Shown here piece after piece: positions 1 through 8,432 of a stretch of 64,000 nt of DNA. Origin of the DNA: Pontiella agarivorans (GTDB taxonomy: Bacteria; Verrucomicrobiota; Kiritimatiellia; Kiritimatiellales; Pontiellaceae); assembly GCF_034531395.1 (NCBI RefSeq), contig NZ_JARVCO010000010.1, positions 744,001 to 808,000 on the forward strand, read 5' to 3'. Position 1 is the stretch's first letter. Each line of letters starts with the position of its first letter. The notes beneath the pieces are model-generated. The model was given only the letters and a program-made list of their open reading frames with translations. It was not told where the DNA came from and ran no database searches. The translations under genes and the position numbers were made by a program.

Positions 1-2
1 TC

Positions 3-965
3 GAGGCCGGAAAACCGTTCTGCCTGTCGGTCAGTTTTAAAGCTCCGCATAAACCGGCGACACCCGATCCGCGGTTTAATGCCGTGTATAAAGGCAAGAT
101 CTTCAAGAAACCTGAAAACTTTGGGCGTGAGGCGGGGGAACATTTTGCGAAGCAGAGTAAATTGGACCGGCAGTATGACCGGTTTTACAGTTGGAATTAT
201 GCTGATCAGTATGATGAAGTTATGGCCGTTTATCATCAGCAGGTGTATGCAATTGATGTTGCTGTCGGTATGATTCGGGATGCGCTGACTGCGCAGGGTG
301 TTGAAGGAAATACTGTGATTATTTACACCTCGGACAATGGTTTTTTCTGTGGCTCGCACGGCTACGGTTCCAAGGTTCTGCCATATGAGGAATCAACACA
401 TATACCTTTGATTATTTATGATCCCAGACATCCGAACTCCGGAAAAGAAATACGTTGTTCCTCCCTTTCCGGCAATGTGGATATTGCGCCGACGATTCTG
501 GATTTGGCAGGACTTCCAATTCCAGAAAATATGGATGGAAAGAACCTCATGGCTTTGTATGAACATCCTGGCGAGACGCTTCATGAAGCGTTGCCCCTCA
601 TCAACGTCTGGGGGCATCCGGCCAGTCACGTGCTGGGTGTGGTGACTAAAGATTTAAAATATATTAACTGGCTCTATGCCGACGACGGCATGCAACCGGT
701 TGAAGAGTTGTATCATTTGGGAAAAGATCCGGGAGAACTGGTTAACCGGGCCGGGAATCCGGAAGACCGGGGGCGGCTGGAGGCCATGCGTAAACAGTAT
801 GATGCTCTGGTTCAACAGTGGAAGTCGGAGGCTGTTCCTTACAATAGTTATCAGGAATACAGTACGGTCTTTGATCGACATGTCCCATGGAGCACTCGTT
901 CGGAATCCTATCCTGTTCAGTTCGAGAAGGGCGAGGGCGGGCGACTTCCAAAGGCTGGAGAATAG
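3..965 (+). CDS. Family S1 sulfatase, C-terminal part (5' end outside window)
   Basis: The reading frame is open from the first bases, so the gene starts upstream and only about 320 C-terminal codons are present. The visible part begins with the sulfatase-type stretch PFCLSVSFKAPHKP. The metal-site motif SDNG lies at visible residues 110-113, followed by a GSK-type lysine. A typical C-terminal subdomain follows, with the phrases DIAPTILDLAG and ELYHLGKDPGE. Family S1 sulfatases hydrolyse sulfate esters using a formylglycine made from a Cys or Ser in a CxPSR-type motif, which here would lie upstream of the window. The substrate cannot be told. Context suggests sulfated polysaccharide, and the protein is probably exported, although its signal peptide is not visible. 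It is followed after 76 bases by an aldo/keto reductase on the same strand. Confidence 0.93.
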   Translation, partial: EAGKPFCLSVSFKAPHKPATPDPRFNAVYKGKIFKKPENFGREAGEHFAKQSKLDRQYDRFYSWNYADQYDEVMAVYHQQVYAIDVAVGMIRDALTAQGVEGNTVIIYTSDNGFFCGSHGYGSKVLPYEESTHIPLIIYDPRHPNSGKEIRCSSLSGNVDIAPTILDLAGLPIPENMDGKNLMALYEHPGETLHEALPLINVWGHPASHVLGVVTKDLKYINWLYADDGMQPVEELYHLGKDPGELVNRAGNPEDRGRLEAMRKQYDALVQQWKSEAVPYNSYQEYSTVFDRHVPWSTRSESYPVQFEKGEGGRLPKAGE

Positions 966-1041
966 GCGTAGTATTTATCAATAAACATAGTTTGAATCGC
1001 TGTTTGGCTGATACTATGTGCATTTGTACGGGAGATGAAAC

Positions 1042-1950
1042 ATGCCTGAACTGAATCGTAATGAGGCGTTGAAAGCCCTGGCCGGCGTGGTTGTGGCAGG
1101 ATCTGCAATTGCGAAGGCCGAGGGGAAACAGGTGACGACAGCCGGATCGTTGCCTCTTGTTGAGTTGGGGAATACCGGAATTCGAACCTCGCGACTGGCG
1201 CAGGGCACCGGGACCGGCGGGGTGCGACGTCAGTCGAAGCACACCAAGGATGGGTTTGAGAATTTTGTGAACCTGATGATTCATGCCTATGATCGGGGCA
1301 TCCGTTTTTACGATCTGGCCGATCAGTACGGTTCTCATTTTTATTTCAGGGAAGCTCTGCGCACCATTCCGCGTGAACAGGTGACACTGTTGAGTAAAAT
1401 ACAGGTTAATTTTGACAGCGATAATCCAGCGAAGTTAACGCCCGCTGAGCAACGTCGTTTTGCAGCGAATGCGATTGATCGTTTTCGTTTGGAGCTGCAG
1501 GTGGATGTTATTGATGTTCTGCTGTTGCATAATGTTCAATCCGCCAACTGGGATGCGGAACTCGCTGGTTATATGGACGTGATGAGTGAATATAAGCAGC
1601 GCGGTGTGATCCGGGCTACCGGAATGTCCTGCCATACGTTAGTGGCTTTAAAACGCGCGGCTGAACTGGATTGGGTGGACGTTGCTCTGACACGGATAAA
1701 TCCCTATGGAAAGGCAATGGATGGTCCCGTTAACGAAGTCATGCCGGTTCAGCAGAAGCTGAAAGACCGCGGGGCTTCTGTGATCGGGATGAAAATTTTC
1801 GGAGCGGGGCGTTTGGTCGATAAACGAGATGAATGCATGGAGTTTGCTCAGAATCTGGATTATCTGGATGCCATGACCATTGGGTCACTTACTCCGGAAC
1901 AGATTGATGATAATATTCGGTTGATGGAAAAATATCCCGTCGCGATGTAA
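1042..1950 (+). CDS. Aldo/keto reductase family protein
   Basis: A 302-residue protein with an (alpha/beta)8 aldo/keto reductase fold. The catalytic tetrad is readable: D91 and Y96 in FYDLADQYG, K119 in LLSKIQV and H163 in LLLHNVQ. The NADPH-side motif GMKIFGAGRL and the late SLTPEQIDDNI helix are also present. The first 25 residues (EALKALAGVVVAGSAIAKAEG) look like a weak Tat-type or degenerate signal, as in the twin-arginine AKRs common in this phylum, but the arginine pair is missing. The ATG is preceded by GGGAGATG at good spacing. Such AKRs often accompany sulfatases and may reduce or epimerise released sugars. That role is an inference, and the substrate is unknown. Confidence 0.9.
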   Translation: MPELNRNEALKALAGVVVAGSAIAKAEGKQVTTAGSLPLVELGNTGIRTSRLAQGTGTGGVRRQSKHTKDGFENFVNLMIHAYDRGIRFYDLADQYGSHFYFREALRTIPREQVTLLSKIQVNFDSDNPAKLTPAEQRRFAANAIDRFRLELQVDVIDVLLLHNVQSANWDAELAGYMDVMSEYKQRGVIRATGMSCHTLVALKRAAELDWVDVALTRINPYGKAMDGPVNEVMPVQQKLKDRGASVIGMKIFGAGRLVDKRDECMEFAQNLDYLDAMTIGSLTPEQIDDNIRLMEKYPVAM

Positions 1951-1988
1951 ACCGGGTTTCCAATGGTGGGAATTCTGTTTAGTATGCT

Positions 1989-4091
1989 GTGCCGATGAAA
2001 GATGATTTCCATGAAGACCCCGAGGATTGCAGGGAAGAGCCGCTGCGTTTTCTGGGCAGGTTGTACGATGAAGAAAATCAGATTCTGGATGCAGATGAAG
2101 CTGAGGCGCTCAACCCAATTCTTCAGACTCTTCGTCAAAAAGGACCCCATTATTCCGACGAGGAGTTTCTCTGCGAAGGCGGCGAAAAGCGAATCTTTAA
2201 AGTCCGTGATCTGCTGACCGATCGGATTATTGCCATGGCCAAGCCGTTGAGAACCTCAACCGACCTGAGTCGGGAGCGGTTTTTACGGGAGGCCCGCCTG
2301 ACGGCCAATCTGCAGCATCCGAATATTATCAGCGTCTATGAACAGGGGCTTGATGATGAAGGGAATCCCTACTTCACGATGGAATATGTTCCGGGTGATG
2401 ATCTAGGGGAGATTGTTAAAAAGCTGAAGCCTGCGGATGATGCCCGGGCCGGTTCGCAGACCCGCTTGTTGGAAATATTTATTAAGATTTGCGACAGTTT
2501 GGCTTATGCCCACTCGCGCGGGGTGGTGCATTTGGACGTGAAACCGGCCAATATTAAAGTGGGCTCCTTTGGCGAAGCCCTTTTATGCGATTGGGGGTTG
2601 GCCCGGGTTATTACGGGCGGGTTCGATGAAATTGAAGATGTCCCCGGCGACTTGCTTGATGACCGCCCCAACAGTGATCTGCAGAATGATCTGGACGCCA
2701 GCGGACTGGTGAAAGGTACTCCGGGGTTTATGGCACCCGAGCAGGTGAGGCGGGAAGGTGTACTGGATGAGCGGACCGACGTGTATGCACTGGGAGCCGT
2801 GCTTTATTTTATCCTCACACAACGGCCGCCGGTAGATGGAAAATCATCCCATGAGATACTGGATAAAACGCTGTGCGGTCAGATCGATCCTCCATCCCGA
2901 GTAACCGGCCGTTTTATTCCGCGCGGGTTGGAGGCGGTTGTGATGAAGGCGCTGGCGTTGGAGCCTGAAAACCGCTATCCGTCCGTGATTGAGCTCCGGG
3001 ATGAACTCGAGCGTTTCAGTATGGGGTTTGCAACGGATGCCCAGCAGGCGGGGCTGTTGGATCGTCTGGTGTTGTTGATTAAGCGTCGCCCCGTGGTATT
3101 TCGTGTGGTGGCGGCCTCGCTGTGTATATTTACGGTGGTTACCAGTCTGGCTTTTGTTCGGATTATTCAGGAAAAACAGAATGCCGTTGCGGCCCGCCAT
3201 GTTGCAGAAAACCTTCGCCGGAGGGCTGAAGAGAATTTGCGGCTCTATAAAGAGGAAGTCGCGCGTTCACGTATGTTGAGTGACAGCATCGGTACAGCGC
3301 TGGAATCGCTTCAGAAACGGGATAATTATCTGGATGCTGTCAGTAAAATTCATTTGCTGACGGTCCAGCTGGAATCGGAGAAGGATCCGGACATGCAGCA
3401 GCTGTTTCTGAAACAATTGGCGATGCTACATTTTGTGCGCCAGAATTTTTCATTGTCAGTCACCTATTTTGAACAGGTAAAAGAGCCTGCTGAATATCAG
3501 GTTTTTTACGATTTGAGCCGGCGCTATCTGCAGAAGAAACCGGATGATCGTGTCTGGCTTCCGCCAGCTCATGTACGGGAGCTGATTCTCGCGATTCCCA
3601 TGGAATTTAATAATGTGGCCTATTCGCTGGCATTTTATTATTTCGGAACGCCTCCGGCCGATGATCCCGAGGCTATGTTGCCATTGGTTGAAACGCTGCT
3701 GGCCCGGCTGAATGGTCTCGGAAGGCCTAAGCAGAGGATGACAACACTGTATCTCGAGCAGCATCCCGGAGGGACCGGCCTGTCCTTGGCAGGAAAGCCT
3801 TATACGGAGTTTCACCTGCCGCTTCCTGCCCCCAGGAAAACGGTGAACGTCCTGAGTCCGCTGAACCTGTACGCTTTGGATTTCAGCGGCGGAAAAATAA
3901 GCAGTCCGGATCCGTTGGTCGGATTGGACGTTCAGGAGGTCAATTTGACCGGGATTGATGGATGGAGTATATCGCAATTGCACCGCTTAAAGCCGAGAAA
4001 ACTTAAACGGATCTACCATTCATTCGATGTGGACGATGAGCTGCTTCAAAAGATTTCACCCCAAACTGAATTCATTCGCCGCAGTCCGTGA
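1989..4091 (+). CDS. Membrane-bound Hanks-type Ser/Thr protein kinase
   Basis: A 700-residue protein. The kinase domain spans about residues 55-340, with a glycine-loop region (EGGEKRIFKV), the catalytic loop HLDVKPAN (H181, D183, K185, N188), DWG in place of DFG at 201-203, and GTPGFMAPEQ as the activation-segment end. A single transmembrane helix follows at about 365-388, then a coiled or helical stretch and a C-terminal domain rich in leucine. The domain order implies a cytoplasmic kinase with a sensor outside the membrane. HLD and DWG are mild variants seen in bacterial kinases, so activity is plausible. The start shown is GTG, and an ATG two codons later (1995) is equally possible. It converges with an ECF sigma gene nine bases downstream of its stop, a pairing often seen in PVC bacteria, so the kinase may act on that sigma factor (inference). 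Confidence 0.93.
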   Translation: MPMKDDFHEDPEDCREEPLRFLGRLYDEENQILDADEAEALNPILQTLRQKGPHYSDEEFLCEGGEKRIFKVRDLLTDRIIAMAKPLRTSTDLSRERFLREARLTANLQHPNIISVYEQGLDDEGNPYFTMEYVPGDDLGEIVKKLKPADDARAGSQTRLLEIFIKICDSLAYAHSRGVVHLDVKPANIKVGSFGEALLCDWGLARVITGGFDEIEDVPGDLLDDRPNSDLQNDLDASGLVKGTPGFMAPEQVRREGVLDERTDVYALGAVLYFILTQRPPVDGKSSHEILDKTLCGQIDPPSRVTGRFIPRGLEAVVMKALALEPENRYPSVIELRDELERFSMGFATDAQQAGLLDRLVLLIKRRPVVFRVVAASLCIFTVVTSLAFVRIIQEKQNAVAARHVAENLRRRAEENLRLYKEEVARSRMLSDSIGTALESLQKRDNYLDAVSKIHLLTVQLESEKDPDMQQLFLKQLAMLHFVRQNFSLSVTYFEQVKEPAEYQVFYDLSRRYLQKKPDDRVWLPPAHVRELILAIPMEFNNVAYSLAFYYFGTPPADDPEAMLPLVETLLARLNGLGRPKQRMTTLYLEQHPGGTGLSLAGKPYTEFHLPLPAPRKTVNVLSPLNLYALDFSGGKISSPDPLVGLDVQEVNLTGIDGWSISQLHRLKPRKLKRIYHSFDVDDELLQKISPQTEFIRRSP

Positions 4092-4100
4092 TGCGCCGGC

Positions 4101-4724
4101 CTACTGCAAATCCTGTTTCAACTGTTCGACTTCTGCGTAGAAGCTGGTTTTTACGCGGGAGGTCAGCTTTTTCACCGAGCCGACGGTCAGGCCAACCCGT
4201 TGGGCGATTTCTTCATAGGAGATTCCCTGAATGCGGAGTTTGAAAGCTTCTATGGCTTTCCGGCTGAATTGGGTTTGTACTTTTTTCAGCGCAAGATTGG
4301 TTAAATGAACGCGCCATTCCTCCTCGGCAATTTGATCAATTTCCGGCAGGCGGATCGATTGCAGATAGGAGATCGAGTCATCGTGATAGGCTTTGTTTTC
4401 TCTTTCAACCCGCCGGGTGCGTGAACGAATAAACTGGCGAACCTCATTTTTGGTTACCGTGGCCAGGTAACTTCGGAAACGAAGAATTTCCTCGGTGTTC
4501 AGGTCGGGGATCTTTGCCCAGAGTTTCACCATGACTTTTTGATGGATTTCGTCTGCATCGTCTTCCGAAATTCGCATCTGACGGATAATCGAATAGATAT
4601 AGCGGGTATAGAACTCGATAAACTCCTGCCACGCCTGTTCATCGTATTGATCTTTAATTCGCGCAATCAGCGTTTTCCGAGTGGAATAGGTCTTTCGCAT
4701 CTGACTTTTTGGTAGCTCCGGCAT
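4101..4724 (-). CDS. ECF-type RNA polymerase sigma factor
   Basis: A roughly 207-residue protein with region 2 (EFIEFYTRYIYSIIRQM, DADEIHQKVMVKLWAKI) and region 4 helix-turn-helix (ISYEEIAQRVGLTVGSVKKL). The frame extends 39 codons upstream to 4841, but that extension does not look like sigma. Starts at 4724 (MPELPKSQ) or 4700 (MRKTYSTR) fit better, and neither has a clear Shine-Dalgarno. Region 2 has the relaxed DEIHQ sequence typical of ECF groups linked to Ser/Thr kinases in Planctomycetes and Verrucomicrobia. It is convergent with the kinase at 1989-4091 and divergent from the agarase-like gene at 4868, so its promoter shares a 143-base gap with that gene. Its targets cannot be read from the sequence. 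Confidence 0.9.
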   Translation of the reverse strand: MPELPKSQMRKTYSTRKTLIARIKDQYDEQAWQEFIEFYTRYIYSIIRQMRISEDDADEIHQKVMVKLWAKIPDLNTEEILRFRSYLATVTKNEVRQFIRSRTRRVERENKAYHDDSISYLQSIRLPEIDQIAEEEWRVHLTNLALKKVQTQFSRKAIEAFKLRIQGISYEEIAQRVGLTVGSVKKLTSRVKTSFYAEVEQLKQDLQ

Positions 4725-4867
4725 AATTGAAAGATAGTGTAATACGTCATTCGGGTAAAGGTTGCGGCAATGTTTCTGTGTTGAGCATTCCCCTGAAAAT
4801 AGAGGAAACAAATTCATTCCGGGTTGGGCTTCGCGCGGCATCTATTAGGTATTTAAGGGAGAGCGTG

Positions 4868-5956
4868 ATGAGGTTGATATATCATGGACTCGGGGCTTTG
4901 TTCGCCTTTTTGGTCTGTTCGGAAACGTATTCTGCTGAATATATAGGTCTGAAGGTTCTGAATGGCCGCACTACATTGATTGACCCTTCGGGAAAACCGT
5001 TTTTTGCGCATGGTGTGAATCATATCGGAAAAAACGGGCAGGGAGCCGGGCGTGATGCGGTTTCGGAAGCGTGCAAGGCGCTCGGGTTTAATGCGTATGG
5101 CTATGGATGTCCGGAAGCGTTGCGCGATGACATGCCGTATCTGGAAAGCTGGAATGAGCTGATTCCAATGTCGATGCATCGTCCGGCGAGCGTTTTCAGT
5201 TATCGGGATGTCTTTGATCCGGCCGTGATAGAGGATATCCGCAGTCAGATTAAAAAAACCTGCGATGCAAACCGTGAAAATACCAACTTGATCGGTTATC
5301 TCTGGACCGACCTGGCAGCCTGGACGCCGAAAAATAACCATAAAACGGATTTTGTTGCGTTTATGCGCGAATTACCGGCCGATGCGCCCGGCCGAAAGGC
5401 TTATGAGAATTTTGCTGAAAAGAATCAAGGGAATGAGGCCGCATTTATTCGGCAGATTGCCCGGCAATATTTTTCAGTGGTTGGAAAGGCAACCCGGGAG
5501 TTTGATCCGAATCATCTCGTTCTTGGCGATCGCTTAACTTTTCAGACGGCCATTCCGGAAGTGCTGGAGGAAATGCTGCCGTATGTGGACGTGGTCTCGG
5601 TTCAACCGAATTATGTCGCGGGGTTTCCTTCGGCTGATTTTGACCGGCTCCATAAGCAGGCCGGAGGTAAGCCGATTCTGATCTGTGACTTTGCGATTCG
5701 TTTTAAAGACGGGGATAAAAAGATTCGGGGCAGAAAGCTGGAGGAAAATGAGGCCGTGGCTGGCGAACATTATGCCGCTTATATTCGGGCGGCCAAGCAA
5801 ACCTCTTATATCATCGGCGCATTCTGGTGCAACCTGATCGATTCATCTCCGGGTGCAGGCAAGGCGGGTATCAAACAGGGATTGTTTAATCCCGGGCTGG
5901 AGCCGCGCCCGGCACTCAGCACATGTATAAAAAATCTAAACTGTAATCATGATTAG
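4868..5956 (+). CDS. Agarase-like TIM-barrel glycoside hydrolase relative, type C (single copy)
   Basis: A 362-residue exported protein. The signal peptide is residues 1 to about 22 (MRLIYHGLGALFAFLVCS). The frame is open further upstream, but ATG 4868 has AAGGGAGAG before it and begins the signal peptide. The domain is related to agarase-type clan GH-A enzymes: an early LIDPSGKPFFAHGVNHIG strand, IGYLWTDLAAW at strand 4, DPNHLVLGDRL, YVDVVSVQPNY, KPILICDFAI at strand 7, and GAFWCNLID near the end. In clan GH-A the strand-4 motif normally carries Asn-Glu and strand 7 a Glu nucleophile. Here these are Asp148-Leu149 and Asp274, so the usual catalytic pair is absent. It lies ten bases before a longer paralogue at 5966, with which it is probably cotranscribed. 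Enzymatic activity is uncertain. Confidence 0.75.
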   Translation: MRLIYHGLGALFAFLVCSETYSAEYIGLKVLNGRTTLIDPSGKPFFAHGVNHIGKNGQGAGRDAVSEACKALGFNAYGYGCPEALRDDMPYLESWNELIPMSMHRPASVFSYRDVFDPAVIEDIRSQIKKTCDANRENTNLIGYLWTDLAAWTPKNNHKTDFVAFMRELPADAPGRKAYENFAEKNQGNEAAFIRQIARQYFSVVGKATREFDPNHLVLGDRLTFQTAIPEVLEEMLPYVDVVSVQPNYVAGFPSADFDRLHKQAGGKPILICDFAIRFKDGDKKIRGRKLEENEAVAGEHYAAYIRAAKQTSYIIGAFWCNLIDSSPGAGKAGIKQGLFNPGLEPRPALSTCIKNLNCNHD

Positions 5957-5965
5957 GAGCAAAAA

Positions 5966-7357
5966 ATGAAAAGAGTTTTATTCGTTTTAACTATGGCCTT
6001 GCTGGCCGGTGGCATTGCGGAAACGCAGGCGGAGACGCCCCCGCTGGAAGCGACGGGTTTTGTGCGGGTGGAGAACATTGACGGGGTCTGGTGGTTTATC
6101 TCTCCTGAAGGAGAAAAATTTATCAGCATGGGGATCAACCATGTGGAGCCGCACCTGTGGTTGGCTCCGTATAATAAAGAGGCGACGCTGAAACGGTATG
6201 GTGCCGATATGGTGGATGAAAACGGTTATTTTAATACTGATGGGGCGGCCGCGAAAAAATGGATTGACCAACAACTTGTGATGACCCGGGATCTCAATTT
6301 TAATACCTGGGGACGGCATACTCATCCTGAGATCAAGCCTTCATTATACGAGGATCAGATCTATTATTTGGCTTCGTTGCAGACGGGGCCGCTGGCCGGA
6401 TGGCGGGAACGGAATGGAGAAGGTCCGCGCCCGGACGTTTTCTCGGTTGATTTTTACAATTTTCTCGATGATCGAATTCAGAATATCTGTGCAGCGCATC
6501 GGCAGAATAAAACCTGTTTAGGTTATCTTTATACTGATGTGCCGAGTTGGGAACAGCGCAATGCGAAGTATCCGGCCATGAAATATCCCTGGCTGAATGC
6601 CATCCTGACACTGGGTGAAGCGTCACCTGGAAAATGGGCGTGGGTGAAGCATTTGCAGTCGCGCTATGATTCTCCCGTGGAGGCAGCCCAGGTCTGGGGG
6701 ATGCCGATCAGTCCGACCTATGGGATTTCGTGGTATCGGATGGTACGTCAGGTTACCTGGTTTGAACCGGTGGATGCAAAAAGGGCCGATGCGGACATGA
6801 AGAGTTTTATGCCGCAGATTGCAGATCAGTGGTATCGGCTTCATTATGAGCTGATCCGTAAATATGACCCGAATCATTTGATCTTCGGCGATAAAAACTG
6901 GATCACGTGGCATTATCCCTATGTGCTGGATGCGCTGGCCAAATATGTGGATGTGGTGTCGATTCAGGCTTATGGCCGCTGGGCGGATGATAAAAAAGTA
7001 ACCGATCATATCTTTGAGGTTACGGGTAAGCCTATTTTTAATGGAGATGGCTCTCATGGGGTGGCGAATGAACACCAGCAGGAATACGGTGTGAAAGGAT
7101 TCCGTACCGGTGCTGAGAATATCAAAGAGGTCGCCGCGCTATATAAGGAGACCGTAGAGCAGATGATGGCCACACCTTATGTGGTCGGCTGGCACCATTG
7201 CGGATGCCTGCAGCAGTGGGATCCGGCTGAACGGGGCGATTCACCGAAAAATGAAAACGGGTTTATGGACCCCTTCGAAAATTACATTACGGAATGGACC
7301 GATGTTATCCGGGACACGAATGCTAAAGTGGTCCAGCTGCATGAAAAGGCCGAGTGA
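5966..7357 (+). CDS. Agarase-like TIM-barrel protein, type A copy 1
   Basis: A 463-residue protein with a signal peptide (MKRVLFVLTMALLAGGIAET). The fold signature matches the type C protein: VWWFISPEGEKFISMGINHV, LGYLYTDVPSW, DPNHLIFGDKNW, YVDVVSIQAY, KPIFNGDGSHG and GWHHCGCLQQW. The positions where clan GH-A keeps the acid/base Asn-Glu and the nucleophile Glu are D191-V192 and D361. The start ATG has AGGAGC upstream. A close paralogue lies at 34888-36294, and both are followed in the same operon by a type B gene. Its stop overlaps the start of the next gene (ATGA). Secreted or periplasmic location is likely. Agarase-like polysaccharide binding or cleavage is inferred from fold only. Confidence 0.75.
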   Translation: MKRVLFVLTMALLAGGIAETQAETPPLEATGFVRVENIDGVWWFISPEGEKFISMGINHVEPHLWLAPYNKEATLKRYGADMVDENGYFNTDGAAAKKWIDQQLVMTRDLNFNTWGRHTHPEIKPSLYEDQIYYLASLQTGPLAGWRERNGEGPRPDVFSVDFYNFLDDRIQNICAAHRQNKTCLGYLYTDVPSWEQRNAKYPAMKYPWLNAILTLGEASPGKWAWVKHLQSRYDSPVEAAQVWGMPISPTYGISWYRMVRQVTWFEPVDAKRADADMKSFMPQIADQWYRLHYELIRKYDPNHLIFGDKNWITWHYPYVLDALAKYVDVVSIQAYGRWADDKKVTDHIFEVTGKPIFNGDGSHGVANEHQQEYGVKGFRTGAENIKEVAALYKETVEQMMATPYVVGWHHCGCLQQWDPAERGDSPKNENGFMDPFENYITEWTDVIRDTNAKVVQLHEKAE

Positions 7358-8283
7358 TGCGAAAGACCTTGTTTGCCTCCATCATTCTAAATGTGGTGTT
7401 GCTGGTATGGATGGTCCGGTACGACCGTGGCGTGCCGGCCTCATCCCATACGAACGGGGCAGAGCAGAAGGCGGACGATGAGCATGCATCGGTTTCGGAA
7501 GTGAGACCGCATTCGCTTGTTTCTACCGAAGTCGATATTCGTGAAGCTGGTGGTTCCGAGCAGGAAACCCAGCCTTTTCCGCCAGCGGAGACGGTGGAAC
7601 AAAGCAGCCATTCGGTTTTAAGTAATATTACGGAACGCCTTACCCGGCCTGGTGTGAATCGGGAAGTTTGGAATCAACAACGAATTGTACTGACTCATAA
7701 GTATGAAGGCCTGATTCGTGATCTTGGGTTGAGTGATGACGATGCTGATTATTTTCTTGATCTGTTGACCGCCCGTCAAATGCTGTTTACTGATTTGGCG
7801 ATGAAGCAAATGACCGGTGTTCTTACGTCGGAAGAGCAGCAGCTGCTCTGGACTAAAACGATGGAAGCTGCTCTTCCTCTGAATGAAGAGATCAACCAAC
7901 TGCTGGGTACCGAGGAAAATCAAAATAGAATGGCGTGGCACGATCAGACGGAGATGGAGCGCAATGCCGCAAAACGTGTCAGTGAAAAGTGCGACCGTAT
8001 GGGTATGCCTCTGAATGAAGCTGCAGAGCGGGAACTTGTGACCATCATTATGGATGAGCAGGGGAAAACCAGCATGGCGTCCGGTTTTAATGGCGATTTT
8101 GCGCAACTTTCCGATGACGATATTTCCAGACATGTTTCTGAAATGGAGGCCTTGGAACCTTCTGTTCTTGAGCGCGCATCACTCATGTTGACCCCGGAGC
8201 AATTGGAACTTTTTCAGAAGCAGTATGCAGAATATGTACAGAATCAGGCCGACTGGTTCCGGATGATGAAGCAGATGAATTGA
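7357..8283 (+). CDS. Membrane-anchored helical protein of unknown function
   Basis: A 308-residue protein that I do not recognise. Residues 3-20 (KTLFASIILNVVLLVWMV) form an uncleaved signal anchor. A low-complexity acidic linker follows to about residue 90, then a helical, Gln/Glu-rich region. LTSEEQQLLW and LTPEQLELFQKQY resemble the LTxxQ repeats of the Spy/CpxP periplasmic chaperone family, but the similarity is short. ATG 7357 overlaps the stop of the type A gene, so translation is probably coupled; a GTG one codon earlier is the alternative start. No counterpart sits between A and B in the second module. Location is likely the periplasmic face of the inner membrane. Confidence 0.75.
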   Translation: MRKTLFASIILNVVLLVWMVRYDRGVPASSHTNGAEQKADDEHASVSEVRPHSLVSTEVDIREAGGSEQETQPFPPAETVEQSSHSVLSNITERLTRPGVNREVWNQQRIVLTHKYEGLIRDLGLSDDDADYFLDLLTARQMLFTDLAMKQMTGVLTSEEQQLLWTKTMEAALPLNEEINQLLGTEENQNRMAWHDQTEMERNAAKRVSEKCDRMGMPLNEAAERELVTIIMDEQGKTSMASGFNGDFAQLSDDDISRHVSEMEALEPSVLERASLMLTPEQLELFQKQYAEYVQNQADWFRMMKQMN

Positions 8284-8432
8284 TGGTTTGGCGGTCTCTC
8301 GGTTCAGGTTGCCGAAAAACCGGTCAAGACGATACCTGGAAATGGTGAAATTTTTAAAAAAACATTCTCGATTCGGGGGAATGCGGTATCGAGTTAAATG
8401 AGCATACACGTTTACTAAAATAGGGAAAATTA

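Noticed and set aside
742-1338. 198-codon minus-strand frame across the sulfatase end and AKR start
   Set aside because: It overlaps two well-supported plus-strand genes and has no recognisable motifs; it is a shadow frame.
4725-4867. Long N-terminal extension of the type C gene from 4727
   Set aside because: The extension does not look like a signal peptide, while ATG 4868 has a good ribosome site and starts one.
8374-8397. CTCGAT/ATCGAG inverted repeat upstream of 8433
   Set aside because: The arms are six bases with a 15-base spacer and no other copies were noticed, so it is too weak to call an operator.
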